Source: Ailurus styani (taxonomy: Eukaryota > Chordata > Mammalia > Carnivora > Ailuridae). From it: DNA of 64,000 bases. The notes beneath the pieces were generated by a model. That model saw only the letters and a list, made by a program, of their open reading frames with translations. It ran no database searches and was not told the origin of the DNA. The stretch is taken from the NCBI GenBank assembly GCA_002007465.1, contig LNAC01000378.1, positions 633,390 to 697,389 of the forward strand, read 5' to 3'. The position numbers and the translations under genes are program-made. Numbering within the stretch: the stretch's first letter is position 1; each line of letters opens with the position of its first letter. Shown here in pieces: positions 1 through 11,450 of this stretch.

Positions 1-1740
1 CGCTTAGATCACACCTACCCCTCAAACACTCTTAAAAGGATCTGCGATTATCTTAAAAAGATAGCCACAGGCGATAACAGCAGTAAATAACCAAATCCTG
101 TCCTTATCCAGGGACCACACTTCTCATCTTGTCTCTCTCCTCTCAACAGCCGTGTGGGCCTTATCTGCCTGTTCTTCTTTCAGGCTTTCCCCTTCTCAGG
201 GGCTCACAGGGTACCCGGACAGAGCAATCCAGCAAACACCCACCTGGCCGGGGGCCTGGAATTGAATTCCCAGTCCTTGGTGTGTGAGCTGGGAAGTCAG
301 CACTTGACATTCTATCCTCGGCTTGTCCTTGGCACTGAGGCCTGGGGTGGGAGAGAGAGCTGGATTCAGTGTGCCCTTGGGACAAGAAATTAACAAGAAG
401 CAACTTAATGAGCAGAACAAATGGGAATGACTTTGAAGTCTTTGGCCCAGGGTCCCTAAGGGGAACCTTGGTGAGGCCAAGTAGGAGAGATTCTGGGAGA
501 ACGTCAGGGAAACAGGCTTCTTCGAGCGCTGGAGAAGGGACACCGCAAAGGTGAAAGTGGGGGAACGGATGAGGGCTGTCTGTGGCAGGCGCATGCGCAT
601 TGGAACTCCCCCGCCGATCACAACGTGGTCTCACAGTTCAGCACTCTTTCGCACTGAAGCTGCTGTGATAGAATAACAGCTCAAGTCACAACCCAGGACG
701 CCTCAATGTAAGGCAAAAACTGTTTAATACATGAAGGAGAATGGTCCTCAGATAATGTCTCTTTCCTGCGAATTTGATTCCTGCAGCATCAGCCTCATCC
801 ATGAAAACTTTTATTTTAAAAATAATTCACATGGCCTCTGCAGTCACGAACACATCCAGGACATGTGACTGAGAGAGCACAATTATTTCAAAAGCACAAA
901 ATATGAGTAAGGAAGGCAACCAATGGGTTCTATTGTGTTTACTGTCTCAGGAGCTGAAAGGTGATAGTTACACACAATGACTCCTTGATTATTTTTATTA
1001 ATCATACCTCTCCCTGACTAGAAAAGAGGGAGACACAGGTCTCTTCACTCGGAAGTAGAGGTCCAAACCTCGCTAGGCATTCGTGAGCAAATTCCAGGTG
1101 TTGGTTTGTATCAACCCGAGTTTACTTTACTCTCACTCACACCAGGGAGGATTGGGGTCCTTCTTTCTGCAGGGAACTGTCTTGGGGGAAGATTGTCCTG
1201 AGTCCGTAGTCTTTCTCACATCCAAGCCCGTCCTCAAGAACAAATGTGCTAGCCTGGGGGGCCCAGATGCATTACCAATCACAGATGAGACACTATCACA
1301 GATGGGTGCACACCACGTGGGCAAGCCCACAAGCACATCCATGCAGTCGGGCCGGTGATCCAGCCTCCCTCAGTGCCCGAGAGACAAATTAGATTTGGGA
1401 CCCTTTGGTCCTGGACCTTTGAAAGACTCATCCCAGGAAGTTCTGGTCCCGATTGTTGAGAGAGCTGTACTCCCTCTGGATATTTTTTGGTCCCTTTAGC
1501 CCCTCAAGGAAGTAGGTTCCTTTAGGTAGGTTGCCCAATTATGAACTGTTACTCAGAAAGAATGCCCCCAGAGCCCAGATCCCCTGCCACGGCAAGTCCC
1601 AGCCAGGTGCTAGCGTTCGTAGATGGTCCTTGGTGATGGAAGCGGCTCCAGCCCCAGTGCCTAGCAAACAGAGCAGTATTTGTTGACAGAATGAATGAAG
1701 TAGTGATAGAACATGTCCTCTTTCACCTGTCCCTTTTTCT
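1..1740. other. Unique sequence, no gene recognised
   Basis: No repeat, exon or RNA gene was recognised. Five GATA-type cores cluster at 46-170. Short open frames overlap on both strands with no domain. Confidence 0.6.
588..603. promoter_or_regulatory. Candidate NRF1 site next to a CCAAT box
   Basis: Palindromic ggcgcatgcgca overlaps attgg (reverse CCAAT) at 599-603. NRF1 binds near-palindromes of this form in promoters. No CpG island, transcript or exon is evident next to it, so function is a guess. Confidence 0.25.
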
Positions 1741-1744
1741 ATGA

Positions 1745-1962
1745 TGATAATAATAGGCGTTTCTGCGATGATGCAGACAGAGTACCCAGAGCTCTTTACA
1801 TACATGATCTCATTTGACTGTTGCAAGAACCCTTTGGAGAACCATCACTGCTTGTCCTATTTTCCAGCTGAGGAATCTGAGACTTGGCGAGTACCATGTG
1901 GCTTTACCCAAATGCACAAAGCTAGTGAGTGACAGAGGCATGACTCACATCTAGGTTGGCCA
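1745..1962 (-). mobile_element. MIR, antisense
   Basis: 'cagagctctttacatacatg', 'atctcatttgactgttgcaa', 'ttttccagctgaggaatctg' and 'acccaaatgcacaaagctag' follow the reversed MIR core. Confidence 0.8.
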
Positions 1963-1964
1963 AT

Positions 1965-3320
1965 TCCAACAAAGTGGGCTTCAGAGACCGAGGCCGTGTT
2001 TATAAAGTCCTCTGCACGGGGTCTGGCTCAGCTCTCAGGTTCTTCCCATCCAAACTCCATGTGCTTTCTACTCTGCCCCACCGTTACTGAAGGGAGAGGA
2101 CGTAACTCACTATTGCTTCACCTTCTCGTATCTCTTATTTAACTGGTCCTGTACCACCAACCCCTGTGACAAATAAGATCTCTGCTTCCCTGGCACCCAG
2201 CAGCCCTTCAAAGTGAAACCCTAGCTAGGGTGCATATATATATATATATGAACATCACCATTTAACAGACTAGCCACAGACCAGATTATTGATCAGACTT
2301 TTCTATTTGTCTCTGCACCTTGACATCAAATATTCTTACAAGAAAATATTTATTGACTCTACTCAAAACGATAGCCCTCATTTCAATAAGAACCTGAGCA
2401 GTGTCGGCAACCCACTTCAGAATACCTCTGGTCGGCTGGGTCTGGGAAGACTTCACCCTAGAACTGTCATTTGGGTTGGGTCTTTGGGGTAGAGTTGTAC
2501 ATGTAGAGGTGACAGAAAGGGAGGCTTTTGAGGCGATTCGAGCAGAACAAGACAGGGTAGCTGGAAAGCGGGGTTGGAGGGAACTCGGTGCAGATGGAAT
2601 AATCCCATTTGCTAGAATTACGGGTGGACACGAAGAGGAGGTAGTAGCACAAGGGAAGAAAATGGTGGCTATGGCAGCCCAGGTGATGGCTCTGAAGGAA
2701 GGAGGAGAAAGAGCAAATCTTGAAAAGGTAGCCTGGGGCCAGATCACGAGGAGGGGTTTTCTTCCCTCTAGGAAATGGAGGAGCCATCCAGATTTATCCA
2801 AGTATTCAAATGGAAAACTAGAATCTCAAGTATTCTGTAAATGGTGATCACACCTGATGGACCAGCCTACTCTCACATTTACTGGAAGCATGAGCAGACA
2901 TCCTGCCTCTCATTTGTATCATCACATATCTTCCATGTGGAGGAGAGCAGGACCACAGGTGCCCCCAAAACAAACTTACAGACTTTGAAGAAGCCTGTCA
3001 GGTAATTATTCCAAAGCATTCAAACACGTAGAAAATTGCTTTAAAACCCTTTTTTCCCCCTACATGATTTCCCCACAAATTCAATCTTTTCACTTTGGGC
3101 TTCTCTCTGATGCTGGGATTAAAATGTAGGGTCCTTAGTTAGGCAGGGTATGTTTATTTCCCACTTGAGGTCATGGCCCTGGTGTCTCTCCTTCTCTCCT
3201 GAAACCATTCTCCTGACTTGACTAGGCTTGATTAACTGCAAACATTCTGTGCACAGCCCTCCACAAGCTGGCAGCATATTTCTACAGAAGTACCTTTTTT
3301 GATTCAAGAATCAATTTTAG
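1965..3320. other. Mostly unique sequence with one 171-residue open frame
   Basis: Holds a short (TA)n near 2231-2250. A minus-strand open frame at 2286-2801 is low in complexity (S, P, T rich), has no recognised domain and overlaps a second open frame on the other strand, so I do not call it a gene. Confidence 0.5.
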
Positions 3321-3324
3321 CATG

Positions 3325-3480
3325 CACCAAAGTGACGAGCCATTGTCTCTGGATGGTGAGATTTCAGATGGTTCCTTTTTGTTTTTTTTCTTGCTTATCT
3401 GTATTGTCTGGTTTTGCTGCAGTGAATATGCATTATCAGTGAGCATAACCATAATAAAAACAGTCCCAAAGAAGATTCAA
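3325..3480 (+). mobile_element. LINE 3'-end-like fragment, copy 1
   Basis: 'cattgtctctggatggtgag' followed by a T-rich stretch, 'cttatctgtattgtctggtt' and 'agtgaatatgcattatcagt' resembles the 3' end common to old L1M-type LINEs. Subfamily not determined. Confidence 0.5.
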
Positions 3481-3484
3481 CTTT

Positions 3485-3640
3485 ATTATACTGTCATGTA
3501 AATGAAGCTAGATACAAAATTGTATAATCAGTGTGACCTCAACTTTATTGAAACCGAGAAATGATTCAGAGAACGGACCAGAAGGAAATGTGCCAGAATG
3601 TTAATAGATGTCTCTGGGTTCAGGACTCTGTGTGCTGGGC
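3485..3640 (+). mobile_element. LINE 3'-end-like fragment, copy 2 (tandem with copy 1)
   Basis: 'agctagatacaaaattgtat', 'gaccagaaggaaatgtgcca' and 'gttaatagatgtctctgggt' look like the part of the same LINE 3' region that lies upstream of copy 1's segment, so the two pieces are in inverted order along the chromosome. It ends near a run of 13 G's (about 3641-3653). Confidence 0.45.
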
Positions 3641-4439
3641 TGGGGGGGGGGGCAGGGGAAGGGAAGTGCTAGAGTCCCCAGTGTAAGGAGGTGCACACTC
3701 TGGGGTCACGCAAGCGCAGGATGGGTCCCCGGACAGTGAGTCTGGGCCCTGCCAGGGTGACTGAAATGTGAAGGGGTCTGAACAAGCCTCTTTCAAATGA
3801 CTACAATTGTGTACTTGTAGGGAGGATGGGAATCCTTAATGTTAACCATTTGCCTCCCGGTCTATCAGCGGCCGGCTAGCTTTGAGTTCTCTTCCCAGCC
3901 CTGTTCCTCAGTCAGCTTGCTTTTCAACTAGTTTTTACCAATACTCTGAATGCATTTGGCCTTTGGCAAAATTCTTACCAGGGATCAGGCAAGCAACTGC
4001 TTTCTCTGATCCTGTATACTGGGGCTTCTTCCTTTTCTGGGGCCCAGCACTCCTGCGTGACCCTTAGCGGCTCCCGCCTCTGTTCCCCAGGAAAGTAATT
4101 TTCCAACCTTCTCTGTCCTCCCTACTTCTCCCACATCCTGTCACTTCCCCTTCTCAGTCAATGACTTTGTCTTCGCTATCAGTCCAGGTCCAGGCAGTAA
4201 TCAGATGTCACATCCAAACCGGATACTTAAAATGAGTTTAATGAAGGGACCATTTAGAAAGGTGGAGGCCAAGTTCCAGGAAACCAACATGACATAGTGC
4301 AGACCCCGGGGCTAGCAACAGTGGGGGTGCTTGGTCCCTAGGCTCTCAGGGGCCAGGAGGGCAGGCAGTCATCAGAACGTGGCCACTCCTTACAAACTTC
4401 TGCATTTTTCTTTTCTCACGTACTTTACCAGGATCATCA

Positions 4440-5356
4440 TTTTGTTATCCCTTCTTTCCTTTAGCTTTACAGTGTGGGTGAAGGCCTCAAAAACTATTGC
4501 TTTTGCTACATCCATATGCTACCAACTGCTGGTCTCTATTACCCATCCCAACATCATTCCCTTGCTCAAGACTGTGTATGGACATACCTACACAAATGTC
4601 CCACTGGCGTTGCAAACTCCACGTGTCAGAAACCACACTCATGGTCTCCTTCCATCTTCTATCAGTGCTCCTCAGCTCAGAGAAGAGCACCAAATGCTCT
4701 CAGCTGCGCCAGCTATTAACCTGCGCTCCCTCTTGACACGCCCCTTTCCCCAACTGCACCCTCTGCATTCAGCCAATCCACCTCCTGCAGTCTCTTCTGC
4801 TCCTTCATGTATTATGAATTGCTCCACTTCTCATCATGACAGCAATTACTTTAGCCCGCAAGCTCATTACTTCTTATGAGATCGCTATAATTGCTCCTAA
4901 CTGCTACCAGCCCACTGCCCCCCATCCCTCATTGTCACCTGGCAGAGTGCTCACTCAAAAATGTGATCCTCATAATGCAACTGCTCCCCGTGGTCTTCAA
5001 GATCAAGTTTAGGCTCCTTACCCCAACAGAGAAAGTTTGTCATGGTCTGAGTCCCGCACATTTGTTCGTATCTCTCCAGGTTGATTTACCACCTCTCCCC
5101 TAACAACTACCATGCCCTCAAGTCACACCAACTATTTTCAGGCCCATGCTTACTTAGCAGCTATTGCTGAAATCTTCGGTCTCCTTGGAAGACCCCATTC
5201 CTCCACCTACCCCCACCCCTGGACTCTCCTGATTGGCTCCTATGTATTCTTCAAGACTCAGCTTCAACTTCACTGCTTCCTGAATGCCCTTCTTGACAGA
5301 TCGAGCTTGACCTGCCATGCTCTAATGGAATCTTGGGTTTACTGTGATACTCTACA
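4440..5356 (+). mobile_element. LINE-2 (L2) 3' region, first part
   Basis: Diverged L2: 'ctgctccccgtggtcttcaa', 'caagtttaggctccttaccc', 'catggtctgagtcccgcaca' and 'cagcttcaacttcactgctt'. The frame across 4331-4879 is not a conserved coding region. It continues after the hAT elements as 5733-5840. Confidence 0.72.
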
Positions 5357-5567
5357 TCAGAGTCAGCAAACTAGGGCCTGTCTTCTGTTGTTGTTTTTTT
5401 AAATAAAGTTTTATTGGAACACAGACATGCCTGTTCATTGATGTACTGTCTGTGACTGCTTCTGTGTTTCACCTGCAGGGTTCAGTAGTTGCGACAGAGA
5501 ACATGCGGCTCATGAAACCTAAAGTATCTACTCTCTGGCGCTTTCCCAAAACATTTGCCAACCCCTG
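5357..5567 (-). mobile_element. hAT-type nonautonomous DNA transposon, antisense
   Basis: Ends 'agagtcagcaaactagggcc' and 'aaaacatttgccaacccctg' are imperfect inverted termini. The interior 'ataaagttttattggaacac' is typical of a widespread Charlie-type MER element. It lies within an L2 copy. Confidence 0.82.
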
Positions 5568-5731
5568 TGGCAGATCTAGAACTCTGGCTGTACTGTCAAA
5601 CCAGCTGAAATTATCCCAATTCTCAGGTTGCATGGCCCAACCAGAGATTCTGCCTTAGTTGTTACGGATGCGGCATTGAGAGTGAAAACCCCATTAGGTG
5701 AATCTAACATGCAAGTTTGAGAATCACTGCT
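5568..5731. mobile_element. MER5-like hAT remnant
   Basis: 'ccaaccagagattctgcctt', 'aaccccattaggtgaatcta' and the end 'caagtttgagaatcactg' match the 3' half of a MER5A-type element. L2 sequence resumes right after it. Confidence 0.7.
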
Positions 5732-5732
5732 T

Positions 5733-5840
5733 CAGAGGGTAAACTCCTTGAGTACGGGAACTGGGTTTTTCCCTTTCATCCCTCCATCCTTGGTTCTAGC
5801 ACAATGAGGAGCTCATAGTAGTCAGTAGGTGATTGTTGAC
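5733..5840 (+). mobile_element. L2 3' terminus, continuation after hAT insertions
   Basis: 'gtaaactccttgagtacggg', 'tggttctagcacaatgagga' and 'gtcagtaggtgattgttgac' are the L2 tail. Orientation agrees with the part at 4440-5356. Confidence 0.75.
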
Positions 5841-5844
5841 ACAC

Positions 5845-6068
5845 TGGGCTCCAGGATTTATATACATTATCTCACTTAATCCTCACTATAAACCCACAAT
5901 GCACGGACTTTTATTGTTCCCATTTGACAGATGAGAATATTGAGGTTCAAAGAGGTTGACTGACATATCCAAGGCCACACAGCTGGTAAGGAGTAGAACT
6001 ATGACTCAAAGTCAGGTTGGTGTGATTTTAGGACCTCTGTTCTTAAAACCAATCTACTATGTCACCTT
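5845..6068 (-). mobile_element. MIR, antisense, nearly full length
   Basis: 'tatacattatctcacttaat', 'ttgacagatgagaatattga', 'ccaaggccacacagctggta' and 'ctctgttcttaaaaccaatc' follow the reversed MIR from end to end. Confidence 0.9.
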
Positions 6069-6194
6069 GAAGAACCTCAAGCAATTGGTTAAAGGAGACA
6101 GTGAACTGGTTTGTTGAGAATGAGGGAGTTGAGATGGTGAGTAAGAGAAGCATTATTCTAAAAAGCAGGGATGTGGGAAGATCATAATAACAAC

Positions 6195-6310
6195 AACAGT
6201 ATAACCAATAATAATAGCACCTCCCATCTCTTCAGCACTTACCAGTGCTAGATGCAGGATAATCACTCTAAATGCATGACCTCATTTTATCCTTACAACT
6301 GGGAAAAGAG
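6195..6310 (-). mobile_element. MIR fragment, antisense
   Basis: 'cacctcccatctcttcagca', 'cttaccagtgctagatgcag' and 'gcatgacctcattttatcct' cover the 3' third of MIR reversed. Confidence 0.65.
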
Positions 6311-6507
6311 TCCTTTGGCAGGGCTGGCAGGCTTACTAGGTAGGATAAGCTGCTGAACCATTTCAAGCACTGAGAAAGTGAGAACTCTGTAGGCCTTCGG
6401 GCTCTGGGAGGCTGGAGAGGGAGTGGGTGATGAGAAAGACAAGCTATATCTACACTGAAATGCTCACTGGGGTCAGCTTTGCCTGTGTAATATACCAGTA
6501 CTACTAC

Positions 6508-6750
6508 CAATCACTGAGTGCTATTTAATGCCCCTTAATATATGTTAAGACCCCCTAATACACACCATCTCAAACTACACCTGTGAAGTAGGAATTATGA
6601 TATCCATTTTACAGATTTTAAAAACTGAGACTTAGGGTAAGAAAGCTTTCCCCAAAATACTCAGCTAAGGAGTAGAACAACCTGGAGTCAAAGTCTCTTT
6701 CTTTGGCTCCAAAGCTCCAAGCTGTGGCTCCTAGCCACAGCATTAGGAAG
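6508..6750 (-). mobile_element. MIR, antisense
   Basis: 'atacacaccatctcaaacta', 'cacctgtgaagtaggaatta', 'tccattttacagattttaaa' and 'ctcagctaaggagtagaaca' follow reversed MIR. Confidence 0.78.
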
Positions 6751-6796
6751 GGATAAATCAGTTATACATAACAGGATGTTACAATGAAACTGCTTT

Positions 6797-7010
6797 GGGG
6801 GCACCCCGGTGGCTCATTCGGTTAAGCAGCTGACTCTTGGTTTCAACCTGGGTCATGATCTCAAGTTCATGAAATTGAGCCCCACGTTGGGCTCTGCACT
6901 CAGCATGGAGTCTGCTTGAGATTCTCTCTCTTCCTCTCCCTCTGCCCCTCCTCCTGCTTGCTTGCTCACTCTCTTTCTCTAAATAAATAAATAAAATCTT
7001 AAAAAAAAAA
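6797..7010 (+). mobile_element. CAN-SINE (tRNA-Lys-derived), full length
   Basis: tRNA-like head (gcaccccggtggctcattcg), TC-rich body and a tail of aaataaataaataaaatctt plus ten A's. Flanked by near-identical 16-bp target-site duplications, caatgaaactgctttg (6782-6797) and caatgaaactggtttt (7015-7030). The head differs from the mustelid-type copies, suggesting an older insertion. Confidence 0.95.
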
Positions 7011-7031
7011 CAGCCAATGAAACTGGTTTTG

Positions 7032-8770
7032 TCTTAGCTGCCAAGGCTGAGACCCAAAGAGCTCTGATGCTGGATTATCATGGCACCACTAGCTAAGTAA
7101 GTAAGGTCTTTCGTGCCCCCTTATCTCTCTTCTCTGTCCCTGCTTTGGCCACTGAGGAGGTCACGCAAACAGCAGTTAGCCAGGTCGGGGAGAGGAACAG
7201 AAGTGCAAGGTTTAGAACTTGAGAATAAGGTGACCACCATCCCCTATTCCCACTGCAGGCCCTAGTTGAGGGGATAGAGAAGCTTTAGCTAAAATAAATA
7301 ATATTTTAGATATCTTTTAGCTTTAGATAGAGGGCAAGTCATCACTAAGGAATGAGATACAAATCAATAATATACTTGTGAGACAGTTCATAAGAACTTA
7401 GTTGTGGGTTTTTTTGTTGTTTAGTTTTTCAAAATCCAATTACTTTTTATAGTTACATAAAACTAGACATGCTGTTTCCATGGCTTCTTGATTCCTTGTG
7501 CCATTGGGTATGATTCTAGAAGCAATGCTAACGTCTCCCCATCATAAAACACAAAAAGAGAGGCAAAAACGAGTATATTCAAACAACAGTGGTATATGTG
7601 TGTGGGAATGTGTAAGAGAGAGACAGAGAGTTTGGAGCTGGAGTTGACCAACTGTTGTGTCTTTGCCACCACTTCCAAGCCCCGGAGCATCTGTTTTGTG
7701 TGCCCTTAGTGCAACAGTATTACTGAAGGAAGCCAGTTTCCAGGGCAGCAGTAAGAAATGTTTCATCTTTAGCCTTCAAAAATCCTGAATGGTCCACTTC
7801 TACCCAGAGGCTCTTTCCTTTCCAGGCTGCATTTCCCTCCATGCCTGCAGAAAGCTCCCATCCATACCGAAACTGCATTTCGACTTGAACTGAGGAAATA
7901 GTAAGACTGTGATTTCTCGGTACCCAAAACCAGAATGCTTGCAGCTGGCTCGCCAAACTCTGGACAAAGAGCCACCCCATTCATTAGTCTCAATTTCAGC
8001 TCATGATAAGTGGGGAACTGAGTTCATGGTCACCTGCCAATGGCTACATGTCTGCTTCAGAACCACCTACCAATGGCCGGAGGTGCTGGGGCGTGGACTT
8101 CAAATGTGTCACTTTTCGACTTGGGTGGATAGTCATATCTTGACTTTGCCCAGTTCTTGGATCCTGCTGGGCTGGAGGAGTTGGTCTCCCAGAATAGCTC
8201 TGTTTTCCTATAAAGGACTTTACAGGCTGCTTCAGCACCTGTGACTCCATCTTCAGCTCGAGCTATGTTGGTAATTCACATAGTCTGTCCCATTTCTATT
8301 TCATTCATCTTCATTGCCCCTCAGAAAATGAATGGAACAGAACGGTATGTGTCAACCTTGATCATCTGGTCGTGGCTGCCTGGAGCACCCTGGTCAGAAG
8401 GGTCCTGACAGTGAATCTGGGCCCAATGGGAAAAGACAGCTGTGCTGGTTGGCAATGTTTTCATGGACACAGCGAGAAGAGTGGAGGCACAGGTGACTCA
8501 CGGTCCCTAGCTCCTCCTTAGTGTTTGCCCTTGGGGCCTGTTTTTATCCCCTCCACAAATAGGATCTTGGTTTACATGGATCATAAGATGCTGCAGAATC
8601 CCAAGTTTATGAGTTCCTGCTTCACCTCTTCTTTCTCATGAGCAATTGATCTCCATGATACTATTGGTCTCAGTCTGACCTTTGTGAGGTTGCAATGTGA
8701 TAATGGATGTGAACAGGATGGGCAAAGAGAAAAATACTACTTGGGCAGAAGGGGCTATTATTCCCTCCCT
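7032..8770. other. Unique sequence, no gene recognised
   Basis: Several 60-110-residue frames overlap on both strands at 7720-8250. None shows a domain, and no splice-framed exon could be identified. Confidence 0.5.
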
Positions 8771-8774
8771 CCAT

Positions 8775-8845
8775 CTCAGAAATTCAGATTCTTAGGCTGT
8801 ACCCCAGACCTACTGAATCAGAAATCACTGTTCTAAACCCTCTAA
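8775..8845. mobile_element. MER5-like hAT fragment
   Basis: 'gattcttaggctgtacccca' followed by 'gacctactgaatcagaaatc' corresponds to the core of MER5A. About 70 bp only. Confidence 0.6.
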
Positions 8846-9344
8846 ATAACTCAGCAACTCAGCTAAACATCCAATCAGCCCTGGATTCTTCCCTTTTCCC
8901 CAAAGGGAGAAGGTTCTTTATTGTTAGGATTAGGCCCCCAAGTAGGAACTCCAACAGGGCCTCTCAGGAAATCCATATGCCTGAACCCAAACCCAAACCC
9001 AAAGCAACACCTTTCATTCTTTTCCCAATCCCCCCAACCAAAATATCACTAACCCGCTGGGAAAAAGCATTACATTTTGTTATGACTAATGTGATATTTA
9101 ACATGGAGACTTTGTCCAGACACAGTCTTAACACAGACCTACCACTGGTTGCACAGAGTGAAAATTATATTTCAGTGACTGCCAAGTAACAAGGCTCTTT
9201 GGAGTGTGGCTCGCCCAGTAGTGCTTACTCTCAGCAGTAAAGCAGGGTCATGTGGATTGTTTGTCAAGACAGGAATTGCTTCATGAGGGCCATATCAGGT
9301 TTGGCATTAAAATGCTCTGATTTGGAGAGAATTCAACTTATGAT

Positions 9345-9540
9345 ATAAACGGTTAGCATTTGCTCCTACTAGGCACGTGCTAAGGGCTTTACGAGAATCG
9401 TCTCGGTTACTCTTGCCATCCTTGGGGGAGGCACTATCATCAGCCCCGTTTTCCAGATGAGGAAACTGAGGCTCAGAGGGGTTAAAGGATTTGCTACCCA
9501 AAATCAGACAGTGGAGCTTGAATTTGAGACAGTATCCACA
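9345..9540 (-). mobile_element. MIR, antisense, part before a SINE insertion
   Basis: 'ctaagggctttacgagaatc', 'cccgttttccagatgaggaa', 'actgaggctcagaggggtta' and 'aaatcagacagtggagcttg' follow reversed MIR. The remainder lies at 9744-9786. Confidence 0.85.
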
Positions 9541-9733
9541 TTTTTAAAAAGACTTTATTTACTTGATAGAGAGAGACACAGCAAGAGTGGGAGCACAAGC
9601 AGGGGGTATGGGAGAGGGAGAAGCAGGCTTCCTGCCAAGCAGGGAGCCCAACGTGGGGTTCCATCCCAGAACCCTAAGATCATGACCTGAGCTGAAGGCA
9701 GACGCTTAACGACTGAATCACACAGGCACCCCC
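9541..9733 (-). mobile_element. CAN-SINE, antisense, inside a MIR
   Basis: Reverse-complement CAN-SINE: T-rich/A-rich tail at 9541, GA-rich body, head ending 'caggcaccccc' at 9733. A degraded 10-bp target-site duplication (agtatccaca 9531-9540, agagtccaca 9734-9743) marks the insertion. MIR sequence continues on both sides. Confidence 0.93.
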
Positions 9734-9743
9734 AGAGTCCACA

Positions 9744-9786
9744 GTTTTGAAAGCCCAAGCTCTATTTCTTCACCACTCTGCTATAG
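9744..9786 (-). mobile_element. MIR, antisense, part after the SINE insertion
   Basis: 'aagcccaagctctatttctt' and 'caccactctgctatagg' give the expected end of the reversed MIR that begins at 9345. Confidence 0.75.
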
Positions 9787-9874
9787 GAAATCTTCAATTC
9801 AGACCCTCTGGGAGAGCCCATTTTCCTTCCCTACTTCAGGCCAGGCAAACAACCTATTCTCACTTCTCTGGTGC

Positions 9875-9876
<2 letters not shown>

Positions 9877-9905
<29 letters not shown>
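9877..9905 (+). repeat. (AC)n microsatellite
   Basis: About 14 uninterrupted AC units followed by degenerate cacg/caca units to about 9930. Confidence 0.97.
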
Positions 9906-9909
<4 letters not shown>

Positions 9910-10581
9910 GCACGCACACAGGCACGCACATGTGTACATGTGAGAAAGAAGGAGGGAGGAAGTTGCCTGACTTCCTGGGGACCCCATTAGCATTTGGAAA
10001 TAGACTTCAGTAGAGCATGAGGGATTTTAATAATCCTTATTGTCTTCCTTCTATCTAATCTAACTCTGAATCAAGTTGCTGGGGGAAGGTTGTCAAATCC
10101 CTTCCCCCTCACCATGATTCTTAAACATTAAAGAGCTAATCTTCTTACTGGGGTGCTTGAGTTCAGCCTTCCCTCAGGTTTCACCAAAGTCTGAGAATTC
10201 GGATGAATGAAGGAATTATCCATCACCAAACATTGTTTATCTCTTGAAAAATGTCATCATAATATTAATACTGTCTTTGAAAGAATAAGCCATATAGAAT
10301 CTTAGTAACAAGAAAAAAATGATCTGCCCTCAAGGAGGACACAATTTAGATGGAGGAAAGAGATTAATTCATCATTTCTACCATTAACAAGCACGGATGG
10401 AGTCCTGGTGATGCATCAAGCACTGTGCAAGGAAATGTGGATGATAAGGATGTGAAATTCACGATAAGGATGTTTTCATAGACCTATCTGGATGTGGGAC
10501 ATTTTGTTGCTATTGAATCAAAATGCCAGTGTCAAGAAAGCTGCATCAGGATGTCCTGTGCCCCTTGAAAATATGGGTTCT

Positions 10582-11241
10582 CCTCTTATACTGTTAGTAG
10601 GAATGCAAGTTGGCGCAGCCACTTTGGAAAACAGTGTGTGGAGATTCCTCAAAAAATTAAAAATAGAGCTACCCTATGACCCTGCAATTGCACTACTGGG
10701 TATTTACCCCAGAGATACAGATGTAGTGAAAAGAAGGGCTATCTGTACCCCAGTGTTCATAGCAGCAATGTCCACAATTGCCAAACTGTGGAAAGAGCTA
10801 AGATGCCCTTCAACAGAGGAATAGATAAAGAAGATGTGGTCCATATATACAATGGAATATTACGCAGCCATCAGAAAGGACGAATATCCAATTTTTGTAT
10901 CAACATGGATGGGTCTGGAGGAGATTATGCTGAGTGAAATAAGTCAAGCAGAGAAAGTCAATTATCCTATGGTTTCACTTACTTGTGGAACATAAGGAAT
11001 AACATGGAGGACATTAGGAGAAGGCAAGGAAAAGTGAATTGGGGGAAATCGGAGGGGGAGATGAACCATGAAAGACTGTGGACTCTGAGAAACAAACTGA
11101 GGGTTATGGAGGGGAGAGGAGTGTGCGGATGGGTGAACCTGGTGGTGGGTATTAAGGAGGGGACGGATTGCATGGAGCACTGGGTGTGGTACATAGACAA
11201 TGACTCTTGGAACACTGAAATAATAAAGTAAAAAAATATAT
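10582..11241 (+). mobile_element. LINE-1 3' end, 5'-truncated
   Basis: Contains the C-terminal end of L1 ORF2 (frame readable over about 10620-10824 as NSVWRFLKKLKIELPYDPA and GIYPRDTD), then the 3' UTR and an 'aataataaagtaaaaaaa' tail. The target-site duplication atatgggttct is at 10571-10581 and 11242-11252. About 660 bp of a full-length element near 6 kb remains, so it cannot move by itself. Confidence 0.95.
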
Positions 11242-11294
11242 ATATGGGTTCTGCCTGTAAGAAGCTTGGAGTCATGAAAGAGTTGGTGCTTTAG

Positions 11295-11450
11295 GTGCAT
11301 TGTCACTTGTCGTCACCAGGACCTGCTGCAGTATGGATACTGTCCCCTTTTTCTGGAAGAGGAAACTGAGGCTGAGAGAGTTATGACGTCTGCCCAAGGT
11401 CCCACATCAGGTGAGGGACTGAGCTACTGTTGAAATCCAGGTCAGTCTAT
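11295..11450 (-). mobile_element. MIR, antisense
   Basis: 'ctggaagaggaaactgaggc', 'gtctgcccaaggtcccacat' and 'ctactgttgaaatccaggtc' follow reversed MIR. Confidence 0.75.

Noticed and set aside
4331..4879. 182-residue plus-strand open frame
   Set aside because: Largely L2 LINE 3' region, not a conserved protein.
8979..9003. cccaaa repeat resembling an interstitial telomere
   Set aside because: Units are cccaaa, not ccctaa, and only about four copies are present.
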